A stretch of DNA of 64,000 nt from Tamarix chinensis (GCA_030549775.1 CM060171.1:1604001-1668000), one strand, 5' to 3'; counted from the stretch's first letter, positions 1-11,297 are shown. Translations and numbers: made by a program. The notes: generated from the sequence alone by a model not told the origin.

Positions 1-82
1 CTAAGGTTTTCACTTCCAAAACTAAAGATTCAATAGACTCCAACTCATGAGACAATTCATTCATATAATTTTCATAAAAAGT

Positions 83-277
83 TTACTGAACAATCAAATC
101 AAAGATATCAACGGTATCAATTAAGTACATAGAGCTGATATCACTAGGATATCTCATAGCATCAAAAATGTTAAACTTGATGATCTCACCATCAAATTCT
201 TTAGTTAAATTACCTTCATGCACATCAATCTTAGTTTTAGAAGTTTTGAGAAATAGTTTTCCTAAGAGTAATGGCAC
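83..277 (-). pseudogene. Athila/Tat-like gypsy polyprotein, segment after protease
   Basis: A 64-residue open stretch read leftwards. It has the pattern usual just after the protease of plant Athila/Tat Ty3-gypsy polyproteins: an LLGKLFLKTSKTKIDVHEG segment, then a conserved EFDGEIIKFNIFDAMRYPSD stretch. Stops lie on both sides, so the frame is broken. It follows the protease at 399-674 in the same direction; reverse transcriptase would lie to the left, outside the window. Assignment rests on pattern recognition of the family. Confidence 0.7.
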
Positions 278-398
278 ATTATAACACTAATTTTCACCTA
301 TGTCAAGAATAGAAAAATTAGTAAGGAAAACCAATTCATTCACTTGTACTAAGACATCCTCAAGTACTCCTAATCGGTATGCATTTGATAACATCAAT

Positions 399-674
399 TT
401 AGATAGATTTAGGCATAACATTAATTGAAGCACCCAAGTCTAGCATGCTTCTTCCTAAACTAAAATTACCAATCTTGCAAGGAATAGTAAACATACCCGG
501 GTCCTTACACTTAGGGGGCATTTTCTTTTGAATCATGGCAGAAATATTCTCCCTTATACTCACGTTTTGGGTACTCTTAAACTGCCTCTTGTTGGTGCAA
601 AGCTTATTCAAAAATTCTACATATCTGGGGAGTTTAATAGCTATTTCTTTATTATCATCGCCTTTAGGTTTCAC
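399..674 (-). pseudogene. Athila/Tat-like gypsy aspartic protease domain
   Basis: Ninety-one residues read leftwards. Near the end is the retropepsin signature LDLGASINVMP, where the usual catalytic D-S/T-G triad reads D-L-G. Upstream is the linker pattern IKLPRYVEFLNKLCTNKR followed by a PPKCKDPGMFTIPC-type segment, both typical of plant Athila/Tat polyproteins. This domain would cleave the Gag-Pol polyprotein. Gag lies to the right and the post-protease segment to the left, separated by in-frame stops, so the copy is dead. Confidence 0.8.
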
Positions 675-699
675 CTCCTATTCTTTCTCAATTTTACTC

Positions 700-2042
700 T
701 CTTTACCTTAGGTCCTCTATTTCCTTTCCACTCTTGAGTGTTACAGCCTTTGCATTTTCCTTAGGATTAGGAATGGGTGGAGATTAGTGCATATTTGTCC
801 TATTTGGATGTCTAGCTATTGGTGATGTGAATATGTTTTCTTTTGATAGTCTGAACCTGGAGTGTGAACTTGCCCAATTTGGTTAGCTAATTATTTTACT
901 GTATGCTCTAGTGTAGGACCAGAATTTTTATTTTGAGGGGGATTTGGTATGAAAGAAGGCCTAACATTATTCTGATTGGCATTAAAATTTGTTGGATTTG
1001 ACCTAGGTCCATATCTAATATTTGGATGATGTCTCCAACCCTCATTGTATGTATTAAAAAAAGGTCATATTTTTGAAAGGGTTGTCCAATATAACCACCA
1101 GCAACATTTACATCTTGAACCTACAGAGAATGACATGCATTTGTACTATGAGTCAAATCAGTACAAACATCACAAGCTCGAGCTTGTGGGGTTCCACTTG
1201 CAACAAGGTTAGATATAAGAGTAGTTAAATGAGCAACTTGTTGGGTATTTTCTTTAATTTGATCTTGAATAACTTGCAGATCAGCTTGATTAACTCTATT
1301 TATTTAGCCTACATCGTTCCTAGTTCCAAATTATTGTGAATTCTCAGCCATATTAGAAATTAGTTTTTTAGTTTGATCGGGAGTTTTATCTACAAAATTC
1401 GTCTCCATTTGCTGATTATATCATACACCTATCATGAGGTATTAGGTCTTCATAAAAATATTGGATCAATGATTGGTAACTAATTTGATGTCGACGGCAA
1501 CTAGCGTAGTCTTTTAAATCTTTTCCAATATTCATATCCTGACTTATTTAAATTTAGCCTAATTCCACATATTTCTTTTCTTATGGAGCCTATTTTACTA
1601 GTAGGGAAGAATTTTTCATGAAAAATTTGTTGTAATTGAACCCACGTACTAATGCATCTAATAGGTAGATATTACAACCAATATTTAGCTAAATCAAGTA
1701 AAGAGAAAGGATAGGCTCTAGTTTAACTTGTTTTTCTTCTATACTTTTAGACCTCATAGTAGAGCAAATTACTAAAAATTCCTTTAAATGCCTATGTGGA
1801 TCTTATGCTACATGCTCATAAAATTGAGGAAGCATATTAAGGAAACCAGAATTTAGTTTAAGAGGTCTTACGAGTTTAGGAAAAATGATATATAGAGGTT
1901 GGCCTTCCATATTTGGTTGAGAGAGCTCCTTGAGTGTAATCATTTCTCCCAAATAATGTTCTTGAATGTATAGCTTCTCAAACAAGAATCTTAAGTTCTT
2001 TTCAATGATTTTTCCAATGATCCTACCACTCCGCAATTGCAT
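700..2042 (-). pseudogene. Athila/Tat-like gypsy gag, multiply interrupted
   Basis: Gag region read leftwards from an ATG at 2042. The N-terminus MQLRSGR is the usual start of this gag family. The open part stops at 1803, but in shifting frames the strand goes on with recognisable pieces: HLKEFLVICSTM around 1775, an IRKEICGI-like stretch around 1590, an LIQYFYE-like stretch around 1450. A cysteine-bearing segment lies near 1140-1190. Gag forms the virus-like particle that packages element RNA. Many stops and frameshifts show an old copy. The limits are approximate. Confidence 0.65.
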
Positions 2043-2146
2043 GCAAAGAAAGAAAAATCAATATCATAAAATCTAATGCTTTAAAATTAACATATAATTT
2101 TTTTTTACTTAGTAAGTTAGAGCTTAAAATAAAAATAACATAAGCC

Positions 2147-2164
2147 TCTCTGGCAACAACACCA
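2147..2164 (-). other. Primer binding site, tRNA-Asp type (degenerate)
   Basis: On the minus strand this reads TGGTGTTGTTGCCAGAGA, close to the TGGCGCCGTTGCCGGGGA site used with tRNA-Asp by Athila/Tat elements, with several transition-type changes. It lies 3' of the presumed LTR end (...CGCTACCA, 2170) and just upstream of gag, as expected for a 5' LTR/leader junction. Confidence 0.7.
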
Positions 2165-2169
2165 AAATT

Positions 2170-3958
2170 TGGTAGCGTGTAGTTACCACTATTAAATTAA
2201 ACATAATCTTAACCCAAATAATAGTTAAAAATATAGTATAAGGTAAAAAATGATTGTTTTTATGAGGAGGATGAGATTCTAAATTCTAAAATATTAAGTA
2301 AAAGAATTAAATTATTTAATTACATAGAATAAATAAATAACAAATACAAATTAAAATAATGAAATAAAAGTATTATCTACAATATTAATAAGAATTTGAA
2401 AAATAAAATATAATAAATAACTAAATCAATAACCAAACTACCCCAGTAACTAAACTAATCTATAAGATAAATAATTAAAATAAAAATTAAAAATATAGGA
2501 TTAAATTAATTAATAACTAAACTAACATATACATATCATACTCTTCTCCATCCGAACATCTATATTAAATTCATATAACCAATTCTTTTATTAAGTGACA
2601 AATATATAAATAATCAATTTTGATAGGCTAACCATAAAGAATTAATCTGCTGACTCTTCCGATACTTAATTTTCTATAATTAGGATAAATTTCATGTTTC
2701 TCCTAATACTAATTAACTTCTCTAAATTAATTCTTTGCTATACAAGTAATCTAGATATACATTAATTGCGTTATGTTCTCAAAAATCTCATTAGCCTAGC
2801 CAAATTAAAAACCTTGCATTCTTAAGTTGACTAGAATAATTCATATTTTAGTTTAGTTGGTTATTTGTGATGACGCCAAATTAAAGTAATTGCTATTTGT
2901 TTCGACTAATTAATAACCCGCTAGAATTAACTTAATAGTTGTAACCTTAGTTTTAAATATAAAATCGATTAGGTTTCATATGAAGGACAAAAATTTAAAC
3001 ATTAATCACAAATATAATTTATATATCAAAACATAATAATCAGGTGCAATAAAAATCAACACTTTATAAAATATGGCTGCGAAAAATTAATATCAATCAT
3101 ATATATAATTATGAATACATAAAAGTTAGGTAAATGATTATATAAAAAGAAGGAAATTAATAATAAGTACAAGAACTTTCTGATTTGAAGTGTAGTTGTG
3201 AAGATTCCTTCTACCGATTAGTTACTCCCCAAAGTATTAGAAACCCGCTCGCTTACTATGACTATTCCCTCTATTTATATAAATCTTAAACTTTAATTTA
3301 ATAGATTTCTAATTTACATGTGGGGGGAATAGGGAGAAAGAAAGAAAATTTTCGGTTCTTGATTTATTCAGTAGGGACTTCGATCTCTAATATTTTTCTT
3401 CTTCTCGGCAATGCTTGGTGTTCTCCTTTTGTTTCGTCCTTGTACAATATATAGCGCTTTATATCTTTCTTCTTCTTCTTCTTCTTTTTTTCTTTCACAA
3501 GCATTTTGTTGACCTTTTATTGGTTTGTTGCAGATTTTATCTACTACCCTCCGTATATCTTTGTTTGACAGAAAGATAATAGTAAAAAAATCTTTCATAA
3601 CAAATTATTATTTTAGGAGCTATTTACAGTTGTACATTAAATCTCAATATTGACCATGACATGATTGGATTTAAAAAAAATATCTACAAATAAAAGTTGT
3701 AGATCTCATTTTTATCTTTGCACAACACTTCAGATCACCTAAATTCAAGTTCATACAAGAAAGTTATGGCCAAAATACGAAATATTGTCATTATTCCTAC
3801 GAATTTTTCATTTTGCTTGAATTTAATTAAATAAATGAGATTATTAAAATTTAAGCACACAATTATAAATAATGTAACTAACCTTAAATATTACTTAAAT
3901 AAATGATTAAACATTTAAATTAAGAGGGTATAAAATAGATAAGAATGTGTGTTCATCA
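2170..3958 (-). repeat. 5' LTR of the Athila/Tat-like element (outer end approximate)
   Basis: AT-rich non-coding DNA upstream of the primer site on the minus strand. The inner end (...GCTACCA at 2170) is well supported. The outer end is not: TGATGAACACAC at 3958 gives a TG start and about 1.8 kb, usual for Athila, but a start near 3600 is possible. A TATATAAATAG box (minus) lies at 3271-3281. The strand also carries an AGTTATGGCCAAAA-like segment near 3760, common in such LTRs. No second LTR is in the window, so no target duplication can be checked. Confidence 0.55.
3271..3281 (-). promoter_or_regulatory. TATA box of the Athila/Tat-like LTR
   Basis: The minus strand reads TATATAAATAG, a strong plant TATA element, about 1.1 kb upstream of the primer site. 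In the LTR model it would mark the U3/R border, with transcription starting roughly 30 bases further left. Inferred from motif and position only. Confidence 0.45.
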
Positions 3959-4276
3959 GTAGAGATAATTGACATTAAAGATGGAGAGGAGAGAGTTAAT
4001 TTGCAAAAATATTGATGGGAGATTTGCTCCAATTCGAACAAGGCCAAGGTTGTCATTTTCTATTTTTTAGCAGAAATGGGGCTGGGCCGGTGTTTGTTGG
4101 AAATATGTTATTGGTGTTTAAACAGCATGCATATTAAGGATAGCTTTTTTGTAATTGTGTGAAGCTACATGTGGTAAGCCTTTCAGTTATGCAACATGGG
4201 TTCTCTTTTACCAATCATTCCATCAGGCATTTTGCCAGGTGCTGAGTAATATTGCATTGGTGTTCATTTATGACAG

Positions 4277-5602
4277 AAAAGAAAGAGATGACAGGTTTGG
4301 GAATTGGTGTTTCCAGCATGGAATCTGGAGAACGTGCCCTATTACATGTTGGTTGGGAATTAGCCTATGGGGAAGAGGGGAGTTTTTCTTTCCCCAACGT
4401 CCCTCCCAAGGCTGATGTTCTGTATGAAGTTGAGCTTATTGGTTTTGATGAAGCCACAGAAGTAAGTTTGCGTTACACATCCATGAATGAACTAGTTCAT
4501 TATATGTATTAGCATGCCGAGTCAGGCTCTTCAATCAGTGGCTGGAAACCCAGGGTCTTGATAGAAGGGATATGATGACATTCTTTTCTGCGAGGTTGAT
4601 TGATATTTATTCCGTTGCCTTTGCAACTAATATATTCTGCTATAATGCCTTAGGGAAAGGCACGTAGTGACATGACAGTTGAGGAAAGGATTGGAGCAGC
4701 GGATAGACGCAGGATGGATGGGAATGGTTTATTCAAGGAGGAGAAACTAGAGGAAGCTATGCAACAGTATGAAATGGTTACTTGATTGTTCTTGCCTGCT
4801 TTTTACTTAATTTTTTTCTTTCTTCCTTCCGTTTTGTATTCTCCTTTACTTGAAAGTTTGGTTTCCCTTGATCTGAATATTTGATTCTCTGCCTTGTTGA
4901 GAAATTGTTAGGCCATAGCATACATGGGAGACGACTTTATGTTCCAATTGTTTGGGAAATACCGTGATATGGCATTGGCCGTGAAGAACCCATGCCATCT
5001 CAACATGGCAGCATGTCTGATAAAGCTCCAGCGTTACGAAGAAGCTATTGTGCATTGCAGCACGGTAAGTTCAGTTTTAGTCATTATAGTGCTATGATCT
5101 CCAACAGTCCCAAGTGATCAGTGGGAATGCAATATCAGTTCGTGTTGTGATCTTAGAATCGGAGTGCATTTGTATACATTTGGAAACTAAATTGGTTTTG
5201 CAGCCTCATTTTGAGGATCATCTGATGAGACCGAGCCAAATTTGTTGTCAACATGTTTCTTAGGTCTTGGTAGATGACGAGAACAACGCCAAAGCTTTGT
5301 ACAGACGAGGGAAAGCAAGAGCAGAACTGGGACAAACAGAAGCAGCAAGAGAAGACCTTGAAAAGGCATGCAAGTATGCACCTGAGGACAAGGCAATCAA
5401 GAAGGAGCTTCGTCTGCTAGATGAACATGACAAGGCTGTTTATCGGAAGCAAAAAGAGATCTACAAAGGACTTTTCGGACCAAGACCTGAACCAAAATCG
5501 AAACAAACTACTTGGCTGATTCAATGTCTGATTTCCTTCTGGCAGTGGTTGGTCTCGTTGTTTCATCGTCATTCTGGGCGTACAACCGTCAAGGCTGATT
5601 GA
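4277..5602 (+). CDS. TWD1: TWISTED DWARF 1 / FKBP42-like immunophilin, last four exons (5' part not in view)
   Basis: Four exons: 4277-4461, 4654-4776, 4912-5064, 5264-5602. Three donors are GTAAGT, GTTACT, GTAAGT; all acceptors are AG. The joined frame (~266 residues) is open to TGA at 5600-5602. Exon 1 encodes the end of the FKBP domain (SGERALLHVGWELAYG). Exons 2-4 encode three TPR repeats with carboxylate-clamp-type residues (HLNMAACLIKL; KALYRRGKAR), then a basic calmodulin-binding-like segment and a C-terminal hydrophobic anchor (WLIQCLISFWQWLVSLF) ending VKAD. The family is ~365 residues; it binds HSP90 and the auxin-transporting ABCB proteins at plasma membrane/ER. About 100 N-terminal residues are absent. 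Exon 1 begins one base into a codon, so an upstream exon is needed. It may lie left of the window, with the gypsy element in an intron, or be lost. Intact frame and splice sites favour a live gene. Confidence 0.88.
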
Positions 5603-5959
5603 TTCAACAGTCCTGCTTGGAGAAAACGTTAATGCATAATTTTGGCATCCTTGAAAGGATTCCAGTTTTCTGTATCGTTCCGTTAACTTGTAACACAACA
5701 ATAACGAATCAGATTGAAGTTAATTGTTTCCATCATCATTATTCATGGTGATGGGGGCTGTTCTCTGGGCAAATGTACTAGTGAAACCATTTTGATTGCC
5801 TCTATTATCTGGTAGAGATTTCGTACAGATCAGAAAGCAGAAGAAATTATAATAGTAAACAGAACAAGGCAACGGGGGAATGGAACCAAGCTCACCCCAA
5901 ACAAATACAATTACAATAACCCAAAATCCGGTTTTTGTGATCCGGTGCTTCGGCGTGAT

Positions 5960-6325
5960 CTACCATGACTGCTTTAGTATAGACATCCACGCACAGTAAG
6001 CACAAACGATCTTCTGAGAGATATATACATAAACCGCGAATGATAAGCTCATCAATACCAAGTCTTTCCAATCACCTTTCTGTTTTGGACTCAAACTCTC
6101 CTTCAATCCCTTCCCAAACTTGAAGGCATCATCCAACAGTAAGAGTACTGATTGCCGCAAGCTTCCTTTCTCATTTTCCTTCAGCTTCGAGTTTGATTCG
6201 CCTTTTGGCTTATCGCTCTGGCAGGGCAAGACAGAAGAGGGATTTCTGGGGATCCTCGAGTTGTGTTCCTTGATTGAGCTGCTTTTGCTTTGGAGACAAT
6301 ATGTTATAGATGATAAGGCAGCCAT
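5960..6325 (-). CDS. Small single-pass membrane protein, function unknown
   Basis: Single-exon frame of 121 codons from ATG (6325) to TAG (5960-5962). Residues ~1-55 are polar and serine-rich; 56-80 include a LLLLDDAFKFGKGLKES segment; residues ~85-115 form a hydrophobic stretch (LVLMSLSFAVYVYISQKIV) followed by a Cys/Trp-rich tail. The composition and conserved-looking C-terminus suggest a real plant gene; I recall similar small uncharacterised proteins but cannot name one. It lies tail to tail with the TWD1 gene, 357 bases apart. No intron or signal peptide is evident. Confidence 0.6.
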   Translation of the reverse strand: MAALSSITYCLQSKSSSIKEHNSRIPRNPSSVLPCQSDKPKGESNSKLKENEKGSLRQSVLLLLDDAFKFGKGLKESLSPKQKGDWKDLVLMSLSFAVYVYISQKIVCAYCAWMSILKQSW

Positions 6326-7490
6326 GAAAGTGAATTGTTAATGTTCGGAAAACTCCCTAGAATGTTGCGATTGATTCAGGTAGTTTAGTATATGATAGTA
6401 GACAAATGGAAATATCTCAGGCGGGACAGCTGGGTAAGTAATGAGGTCCACAGATTATGAATCAAATGGATCACAAGTCAATGTAGAGGGTCATGATTGT
6501 AATTGAAAAAGAGAATAGAAGCAAGGAACGTCATTTTCACGTGGGAAATCTTCCCTTCGACATGGCGCGAAGGTCGCGTAAATACCCCAAAATTTTTTCC
6601 CCAGTTTCCATTTTTACCTCTCTTTTTTTTTCAGGAAAAAATATTGGGTGCACCCTGTATATGCATCCAACTATTATAATAACGGTGTATCTATAATTAA
6701 TTATATTTATAATTATAGAAGTACAATTAGAGTGTATCTTTAATTAATTATAGTGTACTGTTATAATTATAAATATAACACAATTAATTATAGGTGTAAC
6801 TATATTAAAAGTAGATATAAAATATATTAAAGGTAAACAAAAAGTGAACTGATTGGGTGCATACACCTAGTGTATATAATAATCTTTGTTCTTTCACACC
6901 TCTCTCATAGTCCGTTGCTTTCCCCTTTGTCTACCCTCTCTTCCTCTCAAAATCTCTCAAATCCTTAACACATTCAAGTGGTGTAATTCAAGATTATTAC
7001 AAGTTAGTATAAATTTAGTTTAGTTCTGATTTTATCTTCTTGTTAAATTAGGTGTAAAATTTAGCAATTTTTGAGCGTTTAAAAACCTCCGAAACATCCT
7101 TCATTTTTTGTTTTTCATTAGTTTTCTATTTGAATTGAGTAAGTATATGAGTAGATCGGGTCAGTACGCACAGCTTAGGAGAGTACCAATTGCCTCACTT
7201 AGACGACAGAGATTGGTCTGACTAATGTGTTGTTGTTTTCTCCCCTCCAAATGGTTTATTAGTAAAAAGACAAAAATGCATCACCAGTGACTCAGCTTTC
7301 GATAATCTTCAAAGCAAATAAAAAGGAATGAGTTCAATATATGGTTAGTAGGGGAGCTAGTCATCCATCTCACATAGTAAGGAAGGGAAGGAACTGTCAG
7401 ATCCAAACGACCATTGGGAGGTGCGATCATCCAGGACACATGGCTACTCTAAGAGGTGTGATAGTGTGGTTGGCTACAATATATATATAT
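6326..7490. other. Intergenic DNA upstream of the small gene
   Basis: No gene is supported. 6640-6870 is very AT-rich, with repeated short palindromic words (TTAATTATA, TATAATTATA). It is bracketed by two direct copies of ATTGGGTGCA, at about 6643 and 6855, which could be a decayed small transposon but lacks clear inverted ends. The proximal part (6326-6450) should hold the promoter of the minus-strand gene; I see no compelling TATA element. Confidence 0.4.
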
Positions 7491-8021
7491 TGTTGGAGCA
7501 ATGACACAACAAAATTATATTGCTCAATCTGTGGTTGGTTTCTTTTCAAAGTCCCACATCACCGGGCAAGTGTTTCTCCATCAATTTTTATATATCATCA
7601 CCTAGAGCATTGTTTGAGTTGAATATTTGGGTTATTTTATGGATGTTTTAGGCTAGACCATATAATCACACACACGCTTGTTGGTTGCCATCTGGCTGGG
7701 TTGGGCATGTTAGCATCCTTCTGGTTGTGTTGGGAGTGGTTTCCTTTTGTTCGGTTTTCTTATTTAAAGCTATCATTGCTTTCTTTTCTTCATAGTTAAC
7801 TCTTATTGGCAGTTTTCAATTCGCTCAATCTAGGATGGAAGCTCGTTATATTACCTTAGGGGCGATTATGGTAAAAGGATTTCACCACAGTCCAGTTGAA
7901 TAATCGCTTTAGGGAAAAAAATTCAATTTGTGGCACAATTCATAAGTTCTTTACTTTTATCTTTTTATATATTTCTTCGAACATTAATTTTTGCTATGTA
8001 TGCTATTCTTATATACCAACA
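7491..8021 (+). repeat. 5' LTR of Copia element 1
   Basis: Begins TGTTGGAGCAATGAC and ends ATATACCAACA, the inverted TGTTGG...CCAACA ends usual for plant Copia LTRs. It is alignable with the LTRs of Copia element 2 (31,839 and 40,156): same start pattern (TGTT..CAATG.C..AAAATTATATTG) and the same GTCCCACAT motif followed by TGGGTTATTTTAT. No 3' LTR remains. Confidence 0.65.
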
Positions 8022-8583
8022 TTCTAAAGCAATTATTCTAAGTAGTATGTAGCTGTGTTAGATTAAGAATACAGTGTTGGAAATTTGTTTATTCACTACT
8101 ACAGTAGCCAACATTTGTGGTCTTCAATTTGCTTTATTTGGTTGTTCGACATTCTTGATTTATAAATTTTTGGGTATTGTGATTTGATTTTGGCACAAGA
8201 GTTCAAATACAATTCTTGCTAACTTGTTTAGGTACTACTACCGCACACCAATCGTTTGATAATTTGTTGTCATTAGATTTTTGATATTTTTTTTTGTTGT
8301 CATCATTATATTTTGTCCGATGTTTTCTGCTTTGGATTTGGATTCAATTTCATATCAACTATTGCTGCTGGTTTAGACTTTGGGTTCATTGTTACAGTGT
8401 TTTGGTGTTCTAGTGCTTTCAACGCTATAGTGCTTTTGGTGCTACAATATTTTTGATGCCATAATGTTTGGTTATTGCTCATATATAGTGTTTGAGGTTA
8501 TTAATTGGTTGCTGGAATTCACTTTCTTCACGGTTGCTTGGTGTTGTCTTCTTTTCAAGTGCTTTTGTTGTTACAAAGATACT
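8022..8583 (+). other. Untranslated leader of Copia element 1
   Basis: Non-coding T-rich DNA between the LTR and the gag ATG. It does not begin with the common tRNA-Met primer site (TGGTATCAGAGC); it reads TTCTAAAGCAATTATTC, with AAGCAA also present after the LTR of Copia element 2. The primer is therefore unknown. Confidence 0.4.
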
Positions 8584-9400
8584 ATGGATGGAAGTATTCC
8601 AAGGGTGATTTCAGACATGTTAAAAGTTGAGTCATTGGACGAAACTAATTATCGAAGATGGTCTCAAAACTTGATGATATTGTTCGAGGATTTAGAGGTA
8701 GATTATATCTTGCACATCGACCTACCTACTGAAATAGAATTAGATCTAACTCCATTGACTCCTACTTCTACACCTGCCTTTCCTATAGCTAATAGAATTG
8801 ATGAGGTTGAAAAAGAAACATATAAGAGAGACAAAAAGACTGTTTGGGGTCATCTGCTATCACATATGAATAACAAGTTATTCAATATGATCTTCAAAAT
8901 GGAGTCTTTAAAGGAAATTCGGGATACTCTGAAGAATAGGTGTGTGTCTGATGAAGCGAGACTAAAGAAGTATGTAGTAGGAAAATTTTCTCAAGTTTTA
9001 AATAGTTGATGACAAGCCGGTGATGGATTAGGTCCATGATTTTAAGAATCTAGTTGCTAAAGTCCTGGGGTGAAGGAATAAAAATATGTGAGACTTTCTA
9101 GGCTAAAATGCTAATAGAGAAGTTGCCATCATTCTAGAATGACTTTAGGAACCATCTAAAGCACAAGAAGAAGGATTTGATACTACTAGCTCTCATCACT
9201 CACATGAGGAAAAAAGAAGCAAATCATTTGAAGGATAATTGAGTCTCATATGCTTCTGGATCCATTGCTGCTAATATAGTAGAGACTGGTGTTTTTAAGG
9301 ACAAGTATAAGGAAAAGGGGAAGATACACCAGAACAAAGGCCAACAAATATATTTATCCAATTTAAAAAATAGGGATAAGATTAAGAAGAAAAAGGTAAC
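8584..9400 (+). pseudogene. Copia element 1 gag
   Basis: Starts at ATG 8584 (MDGSIPRVISDMLKVES) and runs open to a stop at 9007-9009. The frame holds the Copia gag pattern: LDETNYRRWSQNLMI, then KTVWGHLLSHMNNKLF, then ARLKKYVVGKF. Beyond the stop the same strand continues with broken gag, including a relic of the zinc knuckle near 9400-9450 (VYEKG / HKTYQC) with Cys-to-Tyr changes and a frameshift. It parallels the gag of Copia element 2. Dead copy. Confidence 0.75.
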
Positions 9401-9539
9401 CTACTATGTATATGAAAAAGGGTCATAAGACTTATCAATGCTATAAGAGGTAGGGTTAGGGGAGTCAGACTTAGAAGGTTGTTGCACCTTCAGCTCCTTA
9501 GATGTTTTTGATATTGAAGATTGCATTACAACTATGGTC

Positions 9540-9905
9540 GAGGTGAACATGGTGAACAATAGGGAAGCTTGGATTCTGGACACTGATGCTTCAAAGCATT
9601 TGTGCACCAATGGAGAGATGTTTAGCTAGTTAGAGGATGTTGATGATGGAAAATTTTCCTAAATGGGAAGCTAAGCCACAACTAGAGTTCTTAGCAATGG
9701 AAATGTTCTTCTAAAACTTTCTTATGGCAAGAAATAGTCTTTGAGTGATGTTTATTATGTACTTTACATGTGTAGAAACTTAGTTTCTGGTAGTATCTTG
9801 ATTAGTGGTGGTATGAAACTTGTGTCTGATGCTAATAATGTCATAATAACAAAAAATGGGGTCTTTGTGAGTAAAGGGTATTTAGCCGATGATATCTTGT
9901 ATTGA
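9540..9905 (+). pseudogene. Copia element 1 protease region
   Basis: Continues the polyprotein. The retropepsin signature reads WILDTDASKHLC, where the usual D-S/T-G-A has Asp in place of Gly, a change expected to abolish activity. Downstream are LSDVYYVLYMCRNLVSG and a GVFVSKGYLADDILY segment typical of the Copia protease/pre-integrase region. Several in-frame stops are present. Confidence 0.7.
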
Positions 9906-10534
9906 ACACTATTCCTTTTGATTTCAATGAAAGAAATTACGGAGATTTTTATTATTTGTGTGAGTTTGTTAATATTTGGCATGGTAGGCTAGGGCATGTG
10001 AACACAACTTCCTTTAATAAACTTAAAAGTTTGAAATTGTTTAATGTGATGGAGACAAATAATTATGAGAAGTATCTTATTTGTGTGGAAGTTAAGTTTG
10101 CTAAAAAATATTTCAAACATGTCACTAAAAAAATAAATGAGCTACTTGAATTGGTCCATATGAACTTGGTGGATTTTAAGAACACTGTAACTAGAGGAGG
10201 TAAACGGTATTATGTAACATTTATTGATGATTATTTGAGATATATCAAAGTTTACTTCTTTAGGTATAAATATGTGATTGAACAAATGTTCTTGAAATAT
10301 AAAGTAGAATTTGACAATCAGTTAGACCTTAAGATTAAAAGACTTAGGTCTAACAGGGGTGGTGAATATAGAACAACCTTTCTAAAGGAGTTTCGTGACA
10401 ATCATGGTATTGTACATGAGACCAATGCCCTTTATACCTCACAACAAAATGATATAGCCAAAAGGAAAAATGGGGCTATAAAGGAAATGATGAATGTTGT
10501 GCTATTGAGCTCTGGTATGTTTGACCATATGTGA
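9902..10534 (+). pseudogene. Copia element 1 pre-integrase and integrase, catalytic residues lost
   Basis: A 210-residue open frame. Residues ~27-33 give IWHGRLGH, the GAG-pre-integrase zinc-finger start. The integrase core follows: FIDDYLRY keeps the first Asp, but LRSNRGGEY has Asn for the second Asp and NDIAKRKN has Lys for the catalytic Glu. The D-D-E triad is thus reduced to one residue and the enzyme would be inactive. The frame ends at 10,532-10,534. Relics of the integrase end follow to about 10,762 (FDCVFIGYAQNNVAY), where the element is cut off. Reverse transcriptase and RNase H are absent. Confidence 0.8.
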
Positions 10535-10762
10535 GAGAAAGCTATTGTGTTTGCTTGTTACATTTTGAACCATGTCCCTCATAAAAATTGGATAAACACC
10601 CTATGAACTATGGAAATATTTTGCACCTAACTAAAAAATTTTAAACGTGTGGGGGTGTCTAGTTAAGGTTGGCTTACTAGATTTTAGAATTACTAAAGTG
10701 AGAATTAAAATGTTTGATTGTGTATTTATTGGATATGCTCAGAATAATGTTGCTTATTGTGA

Positions 10763-10873
10763 GCTTTGAATGGGTATTTGATGTACATCATTGCATTGTT
10801 TTGGTTCGTGGAGGTGCTGGAAAAGTTAGATATAGGATTGTGTATTATGTGAGAAACACCGGGGGGGAGGGCG
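10763..10873 (+). other. 3' end of a Copia internal region with polypurine tract
   Basis: Joins abruptly to the cut end of Copia element 1 and ends in a purine run (GGGGGGGAGGG, ~10,861-10,871) directly before the LTR at 10,874. A purine tract just 5' of an LTR is the second-strand primer site of LTR retrotransposons, so this is the 3' tail of an internal region, probably of the family that owns the 10,874 LTR. Confidence 0.5.
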
Positions 10874-11294
10874 TGTTAGTTAATATGGAATGTGTTTTCT
10901 CACTGAATATTTTGATGTGTTTTTGGGCGAAAATCCTAGAGTAAGGAATTAACATGGGCCTCGCGTTTTTTAGCGAATTTATGAACACACTATTTTTCTC
11001 TATAGGGTTTTTATCTAATATAAAAGAGACATGATAAAACCCTAGCCGTTAAGTCATGTGACCCAACTTCTTCCTCTTCTCCATAGAACTCTCCCTTGAT
11101 TATAGAATTGTAAATTTATGTAATTGATTGATTGATTGATTAGTTTAATCATATTGTAATTGCACAAGAGAATGAATAAAGATCTCTATTTTTTCCTCAA
11201 TTATTTTATCTTATGATTGCTCTATCAATTATTCTTCATCTTGTTAATTCTGATTTTGGTTTTGGATCCATTCAATCCAAGTTATTTCGTAACA
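10874..11294 (+). repeat. LTR of Copia family 3
   Basis: A 421-bp segment beginning TGTTAGTTAATATGG and ending TTTCGTAACA, with inverted TGTTA/TAACA ends. A purine tract sits immediately upstream and a tRNA-Met primer site 3 bases downstream. A GATTGATTGATTGATT microrepeat lies at ~11,123-11,140. Having both signals means it acts as 3' LTR on one side and 5' LTR on the other. Confidence 0.75.
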
Positions 11295-11297
11295 ATT

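Noticed and set aside
3368..3598. 76-codon minus frame with a Glu/Lys-rich centre
   Set aside because: Lies in the presumed Athila-like LTR upstream of its TATA box; the acidic part is a TTC-type microsatellite read in reverse.
4155..4415. 86-codon plus frame overlapping the first TWD1 exon
   Set aside because: Different frame from the conserved FKBP sequence and runs through the intron acceptor; a shadow of the real exon.
5267..5701. Antisense frames under the last TWD1 exon
   Set aside because: Shadow frames of a well-supported coding exon.
6640..6870. Possible MITE bounded by ATTGGGTGCA
   Set aside because: The bounding words are direct, not inverted, and no target duplication was found.
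7341..7622. 93-codon frame across the start of Copia LTR 1
   Set aside because: It crosses the LTR border and has no domain pattern.
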